From positions 182-12,986 of the forward strand of contig DBME01000004.1 in the NCBI GenBank assembly GCA_002298155.1: a stretch of DNA of 12,805 nucleotides, given 5' to 3'. Below, piece by piece: positions 1-7,532 of the stretch. This DNA comes from Holophagaceae bacterium UBA706. GTDB lineage: Bacteria; Acidobacteriota; Holophagae; Holophagales; Holophagaceae. Under the pieces are notes generated by a model, which saw only the letters and a program-made list of their open reading frames with translations, did not search any database and was not told the origin of the DNA. Position 1 is the stretch's first letter. Every line of letters starts with the position of its first letter. A program made the position numbers and the translations under genes.

Positions 1-2
1 AC

Positions 3-698
3 TACGGGGTCCAGTTCGGCTTCCTGTTCGGGGGCATCAAGGCCGGACTGCCGGCCGGGACCGCCTCCATGGTCATGCAGCTGCATGTGTTCATCACCAT
101 GGGCCTGGCCCTGGCCCTGCGGGGGGAGCGGCCACGGCCGCTCCAGTGGCTGGGCGCGCTGATCGGCTTCTCCGGCGTGGTGGTGGTGGGCCTGCACATG
201 GCCAGCCGGGGCAGCCTGCTCGGCTTCGCCATGGGCGGCGTGGCCATGGCCGGCTGGGCCCTGGGCAACGAACTGGCCAAGCGCATGGGCCCGGTGGACC
301 TGGTGGCCCTGGTGGCCTGGTCCAGCCTCCTGGCCGCGCCGGTGCTGCTGGGGGCGGCCCTGGCCCTGGAGGGCCCCGGAGCCCTGGGACCGGCCGCCGT
401 GAAGCTGCACACGGGAAAGGGGCTGGGCTTACTGCTGTACCAGGCCTACGCCGCCAACCTGTTCGGTTTCTGGGCATGGTCCTGGCTGCTGCGCAGGCAC
501 CCGGCGGCGGTTGTGGCCCCCTGGTCCATGCTGGTTCCCGTGGTGAGCCTGGCGGGAGGTGCGGTTTTCCTGGGCGAGCCGATCACCGCCTGGAAAGCTC
601 AGGCGGCGATCCTGGTGCTGGCCGGGCTGGGCCTGAACCAGGTTGCGGGGCTGGGGCTGGGCGTGCGCCAAACGGCCCTTGAGGATTCCCGCCCCTAG
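3..698 (+). CDS. EamA-family (DMT superfamily) exporter, 5' end missing
   Basis: This is an inner-membrane transporter of the drug/metabolite superfamily. The open frame enters the window at base 3 with no start codon, so the first EamA repeat is mostly lost and 232 residues remain. Nearly the whole protein is hydrophobic, with about eight likely membrane segments separated by short basic or Gly/Pro loops. Recognisable pieces are GFLFGGIKAGLPAG, the segment LQWLGALIGFSGVVVVG that ends the first repeat, and PWSMLVPVVSLAGG followed by FLGEP near the C-terminus. The order and spacing resemble Escherichia coli EamA (YdeD), which exports O-acetylserine and cysteine. That substrate is inferred from remembered similarity and is not shown here. 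The internal ATG at 69 lies mid-domain and is not the true start. The gene ends with TAG followed by a gene-free stretch. Confidence 0.9.
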   Translation, partial: YGVQFGFLFGGIKAGLPAGTASMVMQLHVFITMGLALALRGERPRPLQWLGALIGFSGVVVVGLHMASRGSLLGFAMGGVAMAGWALGNELAKRMGPVDLVALVAWSSLLAAPVLLGAALALEGPGALGPAAVKLHTGKGLGLLLYQAYAANLFGFWAWSWLLRRHPAAVVAPWSMLVPVVSLAGGAVFLGEPITAWKAQAAILVLAGLGLNQVAGLGLGVRQTALEDSRP

Positions 699-762
699 AA
701 ACCGTCGTCGGTGGGGCCAGGACAGCTCTGCGGAAATGGGTCGGAGCAGGATGCGCAAATCC

Positions 763-797
763 CCTCGGCGTACCTCAGCGCCTCGGCGACCTCTGCG
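763..797. repeat. Clustered CCTCNGCG repeat in a gene-free stretch
   Basis: Four copies of CCTCNGCG lie at 763-770, 773-780, 781-788 and 790-797, with centre N being G, A, G and T. Their starts are 10, 8 and 9 bases apart. They sit in the 296-base gap between the transporter and scpB, a gap otherwise without a convincing gene. Read on the minus strand the block gives an RRGRRGAEVRRG-like peptide. I recognise this as a typical spurious translation of a dispersed intergenic repeat seen in many environmental bacteria. That it is dispersed in this genome is inference from memory. Confidence 0.6.
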
Positions 798-950
798 TTT
801 GATCAGTTTCTTAACGGTTCCAGTACGTTGGGGCATTGGGTGATGGGTCGCGTGAAGGGGATTCCTTCGAGCGCGGAAAATGGACCATGCGATGGGCCTG
901 GTGCCGGTGATTAAAGTCATTACACCCAGGGGTACGGTCGCCCGTCACTG

Positions 951-986
951 CCCAGGCCGGCTGCTTCCGGCAGGATGATGCCTGGG
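951..986 (+). promoter_or_regulatory. Leader hairpin overlapping the scpB ribosome binding site
   Basis: CCCAG at 951-955 can pair with CTGGG at 982-986. Inside it, GCCGG at 956-960 pairs with CCGGC at 967-971 around the loop CTGCTT. The 3' arm covers the first bases of the GGGAGG ribosome binding site (984-989) of scpB. If it forms in the mRNA, it would partly hide the site. Pairing is read from sequence only, and no regulatory role is shown. Confidence 0.35.
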
Positions 987-994
987 AGGTATTC

Positions 995-1786
995 ATGGCA
1001 CAGGTGCTGAAGGAACTGCGGGACCGCATCGGCATCATCACCCTCGACAACGCCGAGAGGCGGAACTGCCTTTCCGAGGCCATGCTCAACGGCATCGAAC
1101 AGTCCATCCTGGAGCTCACCCAGGAGCATGCTCGTGCCATCATCCTCCGGGCACCCAAGGGCAGCGCCGTATGGAGCGCGGGCTTCGACATCCGCGACCT
1201 TCCCGATCCCGGCATCGACCCCCTGGGCTACAACGACGACCTGGCCGTGGCCCTCCGCGCCGTGCAGAACTGCCCCGTGCCCGTCATCGCCATGATCGAA
1301 GGCAGCGTCTGGGGCGGCGCCTGCGACTTGGCCGTCACCTGCGACATGGCCATCGGCACCCCCACCGCCACCTTCGCCATCACCCCCGCGAAACTGGGCG
1401 TGCCCTACACCACCACCGGCCTCATGCGCTTCATGAGCGTCATGCCCATGCACATCGTCAAGGAGATGTTCTTCACCGCCCAGCCCGTCAGCGCCGCCCG
1501 CGCGCGGGAACTGGGCCTCCTGAACCACCTGGTGGAACCCGAGGACCTTGAGACCTTCACCCTCGACCTGGTGGCCCGCATCCTGGACAACTCCGCCCTG
1601 GCCATCCGCGTCCTCAAGGAACAGTTGCGCGTACTGGGAAATTCCTACTCCATGAGCCCCGAGACCCAGGAACGCATCCAGGGCCTCCGGCGCAGCGTCT
1701 ACCAGAGCCCGGACTACAGCGAAGGGAAACGGGCCTTCCACGAAAAGCGGAAGCCCGTGTTTCCCAGCAGCCATCCTGAGGAATGA
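995..1786 (+). CDS. scpB: Methylmalonyl-CoA decarboxylase-like enoyl-CoA hydratase family protein
   Basis: This is a cytoplasmic crotonase-fold enzyme expected to decarboxylate methylmalonyl-CoA to propionyl-CoA. Its 263 residues match the length of E. coli ScpB/YgfG (261). Shared landmarks in order are LRAPKGS, the SAG-DI loop at 61-66, EGSVWGGA at 102-109 (oxyanion-hole glycines), LGVPY at 134-138, HIVKE at 153-157, LNHLVE at 176-181, RIQGLRRSVY near 227-236 and EKRKP at 250-254. Tyr138 corresponds to the active-site Tyr140 of the E. coli enzyme. The position of E. coli His66 is Phe64 here, so activity could differ. The start is supported by GGGAGG seven bases upstream. No scpA or scpC partner is visible. 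Another crotonase-family activity is possible, but the SVWGGA and GVPY segments argue for this subgroup. Confidence 0.85.
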   Translation: MAQVLKELRDRIGIITLDNAERRNCLSEAMLNGIEQSILELTQEHARAIILRAPKGSAVWSAGFDIRDLPDPGIDPLGYNDDLAVALRAVQNCPVPVIAMIEGSVWGGACDLAVTCDMAIGTPTATFAITPAKLGVPYTTTGLMRFMSVMPMHIVKEMFFTAQPVSAARARELGLLNHLVEPEDLETFTLDLVARILDNSALAIRVLKEQLRVLGNSYSMSPETQERIQGLRRSVYQSPDYSEGKRAFHEKRKPVFPSSHPEE

Positions 1787-1799
1787 AGCCCAAGGTCAT

Positions 1800-1829
1800 C
1801 CGGCTCGTGCCAGCCCGGTTGTGGGTTTT
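1800..1829 (+). terminator. Possible intrinsic terminator after scpB
   Basis: CCGGCT at 1800-1805 pairs with AGCCCGG at 1812-1818, with one bulged C, and is followed by TTGTGGGTTTT. The site begins 13 bases after the scpB stop. The stem is short and imperfect and the T run is interrupted, so the call is tentative. Confidence 0.35.
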
Positions 1830-1887
1830 CCAATACTTGCCATCAGGGAATGATTCCCATGGCGGCGCAGATCCATGACCCGTCAGG

Positions 1888-1901
1888 CGTGAAACGTCAC
1901 G
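1888..1901. promoter_or_regulatory. Short inverted repeat upstream of the diguanylate cyclase
   Basis: CGTGA (1888-1892) and TCACG (1897-1901) form a perfect five-base inverted repeat around AACG, 16 bases before the chosen ATG. It could be a small operator or leader hairpin. Arms this short can arise by chance, and no convincing -35/-10 pair is visible beside it. Confidence 0.2.
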
Positions 1902-1917
1902 GTTCGCTGAATCTAGG

Positions 1918-4900
1918 ATGAATGCCCTATCTCATCCTGGGTTACCCTTGCATATGGTCCGGCCCACGTGGAACCTTACGCGCAGTAGGAAAACAGCCGC
2001 CGGCATCGTCGCCGGATCCCTTCTACGGTGGTCCGCCGCCCTGGCACTGACGCTCCTCTCCGTGGCGGCGCGGGCCCAGGATCCCTACGTCCTCTGCCAG
2101 CCCGCGCTGCGCATGTACGACTCCCATCACGGTCTGCCCGCGGACACCGTCCATTCCCTGCTCCTGGATTCCTCGGGCACCCTTTGGGCGGGCACGCTCG
2201 AAGGTCCCGCCCGGTTCAACGGCCGGGGCTGGGAGTCGGTGCACCTTCCCGACAGCAGCCCCTCCAACTACATCCGCGCCCTGCTGCGGGACCATTCTGG
2301 CGCGCAGTGGTTCGGGACCCAGGACGGCGGCCTCTGGCGGCTGAAGGACGACGCATGGACGAATTTCACGGCGGCCCGGGAGCTTCCCTCCAACCGCGTC
2401 AACTGCCTCCTGGAAACCCAGGCGCCCGGCGGCGGGCACGTGCTCTGGGTGGGCACCGGCGGCGGCATCGCCCGGTTCGCGGACGGCACCTGGACCATCG
2501 CCACCCGCTCCCATGGCCTCGCCAGCGACTTCATCTGGAAGCTGAAGGAGATCAAGGACCCCGACGGCAAGCCCCGCCTGTGGGCCGCCACCCAGGGGGG
2601 CCTTTGCATGCAGGAGGGCGAGGCCTGGCGCACCATCGGCACGGCCGAAGGCTTCCGCGGCGGCACCACCAACGACATCCTTGAATCCTGGGACGCCGAC
2701 GGGCGGCGGCACATCTGGGTGAGCTGCTGGGGCTTCGGCGTGGCCTCCTGGGACGGCCGCACCTGGACGCACTTCGAGGCCCCCAGCGCCTTCCCCAGCC
2801 GGTTCCCAACCTCCCTGTGCGCGGCCGCCGGCACCGTATGGGCCGGGACCTTCGACAACGCCCTGGCCTGGTTCGACGGAACGGCTTGGCGCGCCCTGGG
2901 GCAGGCGGAGGGCAACCCGGTCACCGGCGTCTACGCCCTGGTGGACATCCCCTTCGGCAAGCCGAGCCTGGTCCTGGGGACCCGGGGATCGGGGGTGGCC
3001 TTCCTGGACCTGGGCGGCTGGCGGACCCTGGACGTGCGCATGGGCCTGCCCAGCAACGAGGCCACCAGCTTTGCCGAGACCCAGGACGCCTTCTGGATCG
3101 GCACCTCCAAGGGCCTCGTGCGCTGGGACGGCAAGCGCGGGCCCCAGGTCGAGCGCATGGGATCCGCCGCCGCGCCCGACTACTTCAACAGCCTCCTGGT
3201 CACCCGCGGCGACGGGGGGCGCGAGACCCTGTGGGCGGCCACCCTGCGCGGCGTCTATGAGCGCGCGCCGGGAGGCTGGCGACTCCACCGGGACCTGCCC
3301 ATCCTGCAGGGATCCGTCCACTGCCTCCTGGAGACCCGCGCCAAGGACGGGACGCCGACCCTGTGGGCCGGGTCGGACCTGGGCTTGGCCTGCTTCCGGG
3401 GCGGCGCGTGGCATGTTTGCCTGCCCGAACCCGGGCGGGCTCCGATCATCGTCAACGCCCTGTGCGCCACCCGGGATTCCGACGGCGAGCCGGTGGTGTG
3501 GGCCGGAACCCGCAACCACGGCGTGGCGAGCCTCCGAGGAGGCCGCTGGTCCTGGTCCGGGGACGGCTCCGGCCTGCCGAACCTCTCGGTGTACGCCCTG
3601 GCCGCCACCTCCGGCACCACCGGCGGCACCTGGCTCTGGGCCGGCACGCCGGGAGGAGGCATCGCCCGGCTCCGGGCCGACCTCCCCGGCGCCCGATGGG
3701 AGACCTTCAGCAGCCGCACCACCCCGGGCTTCCTCTCCAATTCCATCTCGGGACTTCTCGCGGGCACCGGAGGGCGGCTCTACGCCTCCACCACCAAGGG
3801 CGTGCTGCGCATCACCCTCACCGAGGCCGGTGGGGTCCCCACGCCGGTGTCCGTGGAGAACTTCACCACCGACGACGGCCTGCCCACCAACACCGTGACC
3901 TTCAACTTCCCCTACGAGGACCACCGGGGCCGCATCTGGATCGGCACCCCCAAGGGAGCCGCGGTTCTGGACCCCGCCCGGGAATCCAAGCTCCCCGCCC
4001 CCGGACGGCCCCGCATCCTTCGGGTGCGCGCCGGTGCCCGGGACATGGCCGTGGAAGGTCCCTTCGAATTCGGCCACAAGGACCGGCGCCTGGTCTTCGA
4101 ATTCGCCCTGCGGTCCTTCCACCGGCCGGAGGACGTGCGCTTCCGCACCCGGCTCGTGGGCCTCGAGGGTGAGCCCACGCCCTGGCAGAACGAGGGGAGG
4201 CGGGAGTTCACGGGCCTCGGGGCCGGCCGCTACATCCTCCGGGTGTGGGCCATGGACTACGCGGGACGGATCACCGACCCCGTGGACGTGCCCATCCGGA
4301 TCCTGCCCCCTCCCTGGCTGAGCCCCTGGGCCAAGGCCCTCTACCTGGTGCTCGGCGCGGCCTCGGCGATGGGGTTCTACCGGTGGCGCACCCGGCGCCT
4401 CCAGATCCGGAACCGGGTCCTTCAGCGGGCCGTGGAGGCGCGAACCGAGGTGATCCGCAAGCAGAGCATGGACCTGGCCCGCAGCAACCAGGAACTGGCG
4501 TACCTGGCCACCTACGACACCCTCACCTACGCCCACAACCGCCGTTCGGGCATGGACCTCCTGGAAGACCGCATCCGGCTGGTGCTCCGGCGCCAGGACG
4601 GACTGGCCATCGCCTTCGTGGACATTGACAACCTGAAGATGACCAACGACACCTTCGGCCACAAGGCCGGTGACCGCCTGATCGTGACCGTTGTCGAGGC
4701 CCTGCGCCGCACGGCGCGGGCCACCGACGTGATCTGCCGCCTGGGCGGAGACGAGTTCCTGGTGATCTTCACCGGGGCCGGCGGCGAGGAGGCGCGGCAC
4801 ATCATGGAGCGCGCCGACGAGGATCTGGCGACCCATCCCCTGCAGGAGATCCAGCCCCTGGCCACGGAGATGAGCTGGGGCGTGCTGGAATACGACGTGC

Positions 4901-4992
4901 AGGCCCGGCCGACCCTGGAGGAGTTTCTGGAACAGGCCGACAAGGCGATGTACGACCAGAAGAAGCGCAAGAAGCCCCACCGGCCTTCCTGA
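1918..4992 (+). CDS. Membrane-bound two-component-propeller sensor diguanylate cyclase
   Basis: This 1024-residue inner-membrane enzyme is expected to make cyclic di-GMP in response to a periplasmic signal. An N-terminal hydrophobic segment ending ARAQ (about residues 36-54) looks like a signal peptide. About 14 repeats of the W-[AIV]-G-T...G...W type (about 60-690) fit two seven-bladed Reg_prop propellers. A Y_Y_Y domain (about 722-797), a membrane segment (about 803-822), a coiled-coil linker (to about 865) and a C-terminal GGDEF domain follow. The GGDEF domain has DIDN (902-905), ND..GH..GD (910-919) and intact GGDEF (943-947), so catalysis is expected. RATD at 934-937, five residues before GGDEF, is a product-inhibition I-site. 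The usual LTGLPNRR reads LTYAHNRR (869-876). The start is uncertain: ATG 1918 has no good ribosome site, and ATG 1954 also precedes the signal peptide. This architecture usually ends in a histidine kinase; the ligand is unknown. Confidence 0.93.
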   Translation: MNALSHPGLPLHMVRPTWNLTRSRKTAAGIVAGSLLRWSAALALTLLSVAARAQDPYVLCQPALRMYDSHHGLPADTVHSLLLDSSGTLWAGTLEGPARFNGRGWESVHLPDSSPSNYIRALLRDHSGAQWFGTQDGGLWRLKDDAWTNFTAARELPSNRVNCLLETQAPGGGHVLWVGTGGGIARFADGTWTIATRSHGLASDFIWKLKEIKDPDGKPRLWAATQGGLCMQEGEAWRTIGTAEGFRGGTTNDILESWDADGRRHIWVSCWGFGVASWDGRTWTHFEAPSAFPSRFPTSLCAAAGTVWAGTFDNALAWFDGTAWRALGQAEGNPVTGVYALVDIPFGKPSLVLGTRGSGVAFLDLGGWRTLDVRMGLPSNEATSFAETQDAFWIGTSKGLVRWDGKRGPQVERMGSAAAPDYFNSLLVTRGDGGRETLWAATLRGVYERAPGGWRLHRDLPILQGSVHCLLETRAKDGTPTLWAGSDLGLACFRGGAWHVCLPEPGRAPIIVNALCATRDSDGEPVVWAGTRNHGVASLRGGRWSWSGDGSGLPNLSVYALAATSGTTGGTWLWAGTPGGGIARLRADLPGARWETFSSRTTPGFLSNSISGLLAGTGGRLYASTTKGVLRITLTEAGGVPTPVSVENFTTDDGLPTNTVTFNFPYEDHRGRIWIGTPKGAAVLDPARESKLPAPGRPRILRVRAGARDMAVEGPFEFGHKDRRLVFEFALRSFHRPEDVRFRTRLVGLEGEPTPWQNEGRREFTGLGAGRYILRVWAMDYAGRITDPVDVPIRILPPPWLSPWAKALYLVLGAASAMGFYRWRTRRLQIRNRVLQRAVEARTEVIRKQSMDLARSNQELAYLATYDTLTYAHNRRSGMDLLEDRIRLVLRRQDGLAIAFVDIDNLKMTNDTFGHKAGDRLIVTVVEALRRTARATDVICRLGGDEFLVIFTGAGGEEARHIMERADEDLATHPLQEIQPLATEMSWGVLEYDVQARPTLEEFLEQADKAMYDQKKRKKPHRPS

Positions 4993-5222
4993 TCAGAGGC
5001 TTCCGTCCCCCGCCGGGAGCACGAACCGGATCCGGGCGCCAGCCAAACGGCGCGGCCTTGACCCGCGCGTAGGGTTAGCCAAGGCCATCCGGGCCGGCCA
5101 GGGTAAGGGCGGCACCAAGGACGGCTCCGACACGCCTGGCTTGTTACGTCCGTTTTACGTTTGATCGAGGGCGATTTCCACATACTGGGTCCAGCAGGCA
5201 AATCAGCCCGTGGAGCGCCCCG

Positions 5223-5708
5223 ATGAAACCAGCCTTCCTCACCCTCCTGATGTCTCTGGTGGCTTCCACGCTGCCGCTCCCGATGCGAGCGCAGGAAACG
5301 CCGACCTGCGCGGCACCTTTCGTGACGCCCACGATGGGTGGGATCAGGGGGAGAATCGTGGATGATAGAGGACGTGCCATCGCGAATTTTCTAATGACGG
5401 CCGTGGCGGAAGACGGACGGAAATGGCAAGTCCATACCAATGGTTTCGGCGCCTTCCGTCTTGGCTTGCTTCCCGTGGGCACCTATAGGCTTCTTGGCAG
5501 AAGCGACCGGAATCACATGGACCGCGTGGACGGCCTTGTGGTTCATGCTGGTGCTTGGCTGGTAGCTACAAATGACCCATGGGCTGGATGTGGTGTTGGT
5601 CGGGAAATTGTGGTTTATCTTGCGGATCATGTGCGTTGGTACGATTTCACCCAAGGATCCACAACCGCATTTTCCAGGGAGGAACTCGACCGACTCCCTG
5701 TCCGTTGA
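5223..5708 (+). CDS. Secreted carboxypeptidase-regulatory-like domain protein, possible TonB-receptor stub
   Basis: This 161-residue protein starts with a signal peptide (hydrophobic 4-20, ending MRAQ at 21-24). Residues about 39-92 (GGIRGRIVDDRGRAI, then GFGAFRLGLLPVGTYRLL) look like a carboxypeptidase-regulatory-like beta-sandwich, a domain common at the N-terminus of Oar-type TonB-dependent receptors. The protein ends SREELDRLPVR and stop. In such receptors a similar SREELxxLPVxR segment leads into the plug domain, so the reading frame seems to stop just where plug and barrel should begin. It is therefore either a truncated receptor remnant or a small stand-alone secreted protein. GGAG seven bases before the ATG supports the start. 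Codon use is more AT-rich than in its neighbours. Two cysteines (29 and 123) could pair. The 230 bases before it hold no gene I can support. Confidence 0.6.
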   Translation: MKPAFLTLLMSLVASTLPLPMRAQETPTCAAPFVTPTMGGIRGRIVDDRGRAIANFLMTAVAEDGRKWQVHTNGFGAFRLGLLPVGTYRLLGRSDRNHMDRVDGLVVHAGAWLVATNDPWAGCGVGREIVVYLADHVRWYDFTQGSTTAFSREELDRLPVR

Positions 5709-5737
5709 TGTGACAACCCTCCCCTTGCGCTGGTGCG

Positions 5738-5754
5738 CGGGCTCAATCAGCCCG
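5738..5754. terminator. GC-rich hairpin between the secreted protein gene and pip
   Basis: CGGGCT (5738-5743) and AGCCCG (5749-5754) form a perfect stem around CAATC. An outer GCG/CGC pair (5735-5737 with 5757-5759) may extend it across a two-base bulge. It lies about 30 bases after the preceding stop codon. There is no T run, so it may be a weak terminator or a leader structure for pip. Confidence 0.3.
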
Positions 5755-5810
5755 GGCGCGGTTCCCCCGGGAGGGATTCGGCGCGATCATCCTCCTCCAG
5801 GAGACCGCAC

Positions 5811-6782
5811 ATGCGCCCCGCCCCCCTCAAGGATCCCCAGACCTGGCTCTACCCCCCCGTGGAGCCCTACGACACCGGCAGGCTGAGGGTCTCCGGCCCC
5901 CACGAGCTCCACTACGAGCAGTGCGGGAATCCCTCGGGAAAGCCGGTCGTGTTCCTGCACGGGGGCCCGGGAGCCGGGACCAGCCCGCAGCACCGGCGGT
6001 TCTTCAACCCGGAGCGGTACCGCATCGTCCTGTTCGACCAGCGGGGATGCGGGCGGAGCACGCCCATGGCCTGCATCGAGGCCAACACCACCTGGGACCT
6101 GGTGGACGACATCGAGACTCTCCGTCGGCACCTGGGAATCCCCGCCTGGCAGGTGTTCGGCGGATCCTGGGGTTCCACCCTCGCCCTGGCCTACGCCCAG
6201 GCCCATCCCGAGGCAGTGACGGAGCTGGTGGTCCGGGGCATCTCGCTCATGCAGCGCTGGGAGAACGCGTGGCTCTTCGGGGGCGGTGCGGGGACGATCT
6301 ACCCCGACGCCTGGGAGGCGTTCCGGGAGGCCATCCCCGAGGGCGAACGGGACGACCTGCTGGGGGCCTACCACCGCCGCCTCATCGATCCCGACCCCGC
6401 GGTGCACCTCCCTGCCGCCCGGGCCTGGGTGGCCTGGGAGGACGCCACCTGCATGCTCATCCCCGAGGCGCCCTCCGCCGCCGATCCCGACGCCCAGGCC
6501 CTGGCCTGCGCCCGCCTGGAGTGCCACTACTTCCTCAACGACGGCTTCCTGCGCCACGAGGACCAGCTGCTGGAGGACATGCCCAGGATCCGCGCCATCC
6601 CCGGGGTGATCGTGCAGGGCCGCTACGACGTCATCTGCCCCCTGCGCAGCGCCTGGGCCCTGCACCGGGCCTGGCCCGAGGCCGACCTGGTCATCAGCCC
6701 GGACGCCGGCCACAGCGCCTTCGACCCGCCCAATTGCCGGGCGCTGGTGGCGGCCACGGACCGGTTCGCCCCGGCCCGCTGA
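5811..6782 (+). CDS. pip: Proline iminopeptidase (alpha/beta hydrolase, peptidase family S33)
   Basis: This cytoplasmic enzyme removes N-terminal proline from peptides. The 323 residues match the usual length (about 310-320). Motifs in order are HGGPGAG (50-56, oxyanion region), FDQRGCGRS (75-83), the nucleophile elbow GGSWGS (117-122, Ser119), WEDAT (209-213), which fits the region binding the substrate amino group, GRYDVICP (270-277, Asp273) and DAGHSAFD (298-305, His301). The Ser/Asp/His triad is complete. I chose the ATG at 5811 because AGGAG lies seven bases upstream and the protein then begins as in the family. A longer frame from 5733 adds 26 low-complexity residues and would run through the hairpin at 5738-5754. 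The gene appears to be a single transcription unit, with a strong hairpin 111 bases downstream. Confidence 0.95.
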   Translation: MRPAPLKDPQTWLYPPVEPYDTGRLRVSGPHELHYEQCGNPSGKPVVFLHGGPGAGTSPQHRRFFNPERYRIVLFDQRGCGRSTPMACIEANTTWDLVDDIETLRRHLGIPAWQVFGGSWGSTLALAYAQAHPEAVTELVVRGISLMQRWENAWLFGGGAGTIYPDAWEAFREAIPEGERDDLLGAYHRRLIDPDPAVHLPAARAWVAWEDATCMLIPEAPSAADPDAQALACARLECHYFLNDGFLRHEDQLLEDMPRIRAIPGVIVQGRYDVICPLRSAWALHRAWPEADLVISPDAGHSAFDPPNCRALVAATDRFAPAR

Positions 6783-6893
6783 CCGGTCATCCGGCACCCT
6801 CTGAAAGGGGAACCCCGCGCGGCAACGCCACCTACCTGGCACGACGGCCTGGGCCACCATGGCCTGCTGGTCGCCGGAATTTCCAGTGAATAG

Positions 6894-6933
6894 CAAGGGA
6901 GCGCACAGGCGAAACCGCCCATGCGCTCCCTTG
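6894..6933. terminator. Strong bidirectional hairpin between convergent genes
   Basis: A perfect 12-base inverted repeat, CAAGGGAGCGCA (6894-6905) and TGCGCTCCCTTG (6922-6933), encloses a second small stem, GGCG (6908-6911) with CGCC (6916-6919), around AAAC. It lies between the ends of plus-strand pip and the minus-strand barrel gene, where a shared terminator is expected. Neither side has a clear T run, so termination efficiency is uncertain. Confidence 0.7.
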
Positions 6934-6955
6934 GTCGATACCTTCCTGTGGGATC

Positions 6956-7495
6956 CTAGAACCGGTAGGCCACGCCCAGGTCGATCTCGCCGAGGGTGGA
7001 TTCCTGGATCTTGGTCTGGGTGTAGCGGAGGTTGAGTTCCCAGGTGGTGTTCAGGGCGTAGCCCGCGCCCAGGGAGATGCCCAGGCGGGTGGTGTCCCAG
7101 CTGTCGCTCGGGCCGCCCGAATCCGCGCTCACGTGGAACTGGCGGGCCGCGAGGCCGGCGGCGAGGTAGATACCCTTGCGCTCACCGGCGGGGTAGAAGA
7201 GGTAGTCCACACCCAGGCTGCGGGTGGACCAGGTGTGGTGCAGGTCGGGGTAGGGGTAGTCGGATTCGGTCTGCTCGGGGAAGGTGATGTAATCCAGGCG
7301 GGGCCGCAGCACGTGGCCGCCCTTCACGGGCACGTCCAGGAACACGCCCAGGCCGAGCCCGGTGCCGCTGCCAACGGAGGTCTTCCAGTCGTTCTGCGGG
7401 ATGCCGACGTTCAGCTGGAGGCCGAAGTCGGCGGCGGAGGCGAAGGAGCCCGCGGCCAACGCCAGGGCGAGGATTGAGGTACGGGAAAGCTTCAT
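6956..7495 (-). CDS. Small outer-membrane beta-barrel protein
   Basis: This 179-residue protein has a clear signal peptide (MKLSRT then a hydrophobic core to ASFASA-like ending, cleavage probably after Ala21). The mature part alternates polar and hydrophobic residues in strands such as FGLQLNVGI, GLGLGVFLDV, LRPRLDYITF, SLGVDYLFY, IYLAAGLAARQF, TRLGISLGAGYAL, WELNLRYTQTKI and EIDLGVAYRF. This suits an eight-stranded barrel like the OmpA/OprF-type or opacity porin-like families. The last residue is Phe, the usual barrel insertion signal. AGGAG seven bases before the ATG supports the start. The gene is transcribed alone, with its own promoter region and a shared hairpin beyond its stop. The specific function and ligand are unknown. 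Confidence 0.85.
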   Translation of the reverse strand: MKLSRTSILALALAAGSFASAADFGLQLNVGIPQNDWKTSVGSGTGLGLGVFLDVPVKGGHVLRPRLDYITFPEQTESDYPYPDLHHTWSTRSLGVDYLFYPAGERKGIYLAAGLAARQFHVSADSGGPSDSWDTTRLGISLGAGYALNTTWELNLRYTQTKIQESTLGEIDLGVAYRF

Positions 7496-7532
7496 GACGA
7501 CGCTCCTTGAACCGGGAGGCCCGGGATCATGG

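Noticed and set aside
1861..1917. Possible c-di-GMP riboswitch before the diguanylate cyclase
   Set aside because: I could not find the conserved class I core or matching helices. Only a five-base inverted repeat is present.
2023..4980. Very long open frame on the minus strand opposite the diguanylate cyclase (985 codons)
   Set aside because: It mirrors the GC-rich codons of the plus-strand gene, whose propeller, Y_Y_Y and GGDEF domains are unmistakable. Its own translation is low-complexity Gly/Ala/Pro/Val with no domain.
4994..5164. Open plus-strand stretch reading LAKAIRAGQGKGGTKDG before TGA
   Set aside because: It has no start codon with a ribosome site and no recognised domain. It may be chance in GC-rich DNA between the cyclase and the next gene.
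5733..5810. Upstream extension of pip from an earlier ATG
   Set aside because: The added 26 residues are Arg/Ser/Gly-rich and unlike the family. The region holds a hairpin, and AGGAG marks the ATG at 5811.
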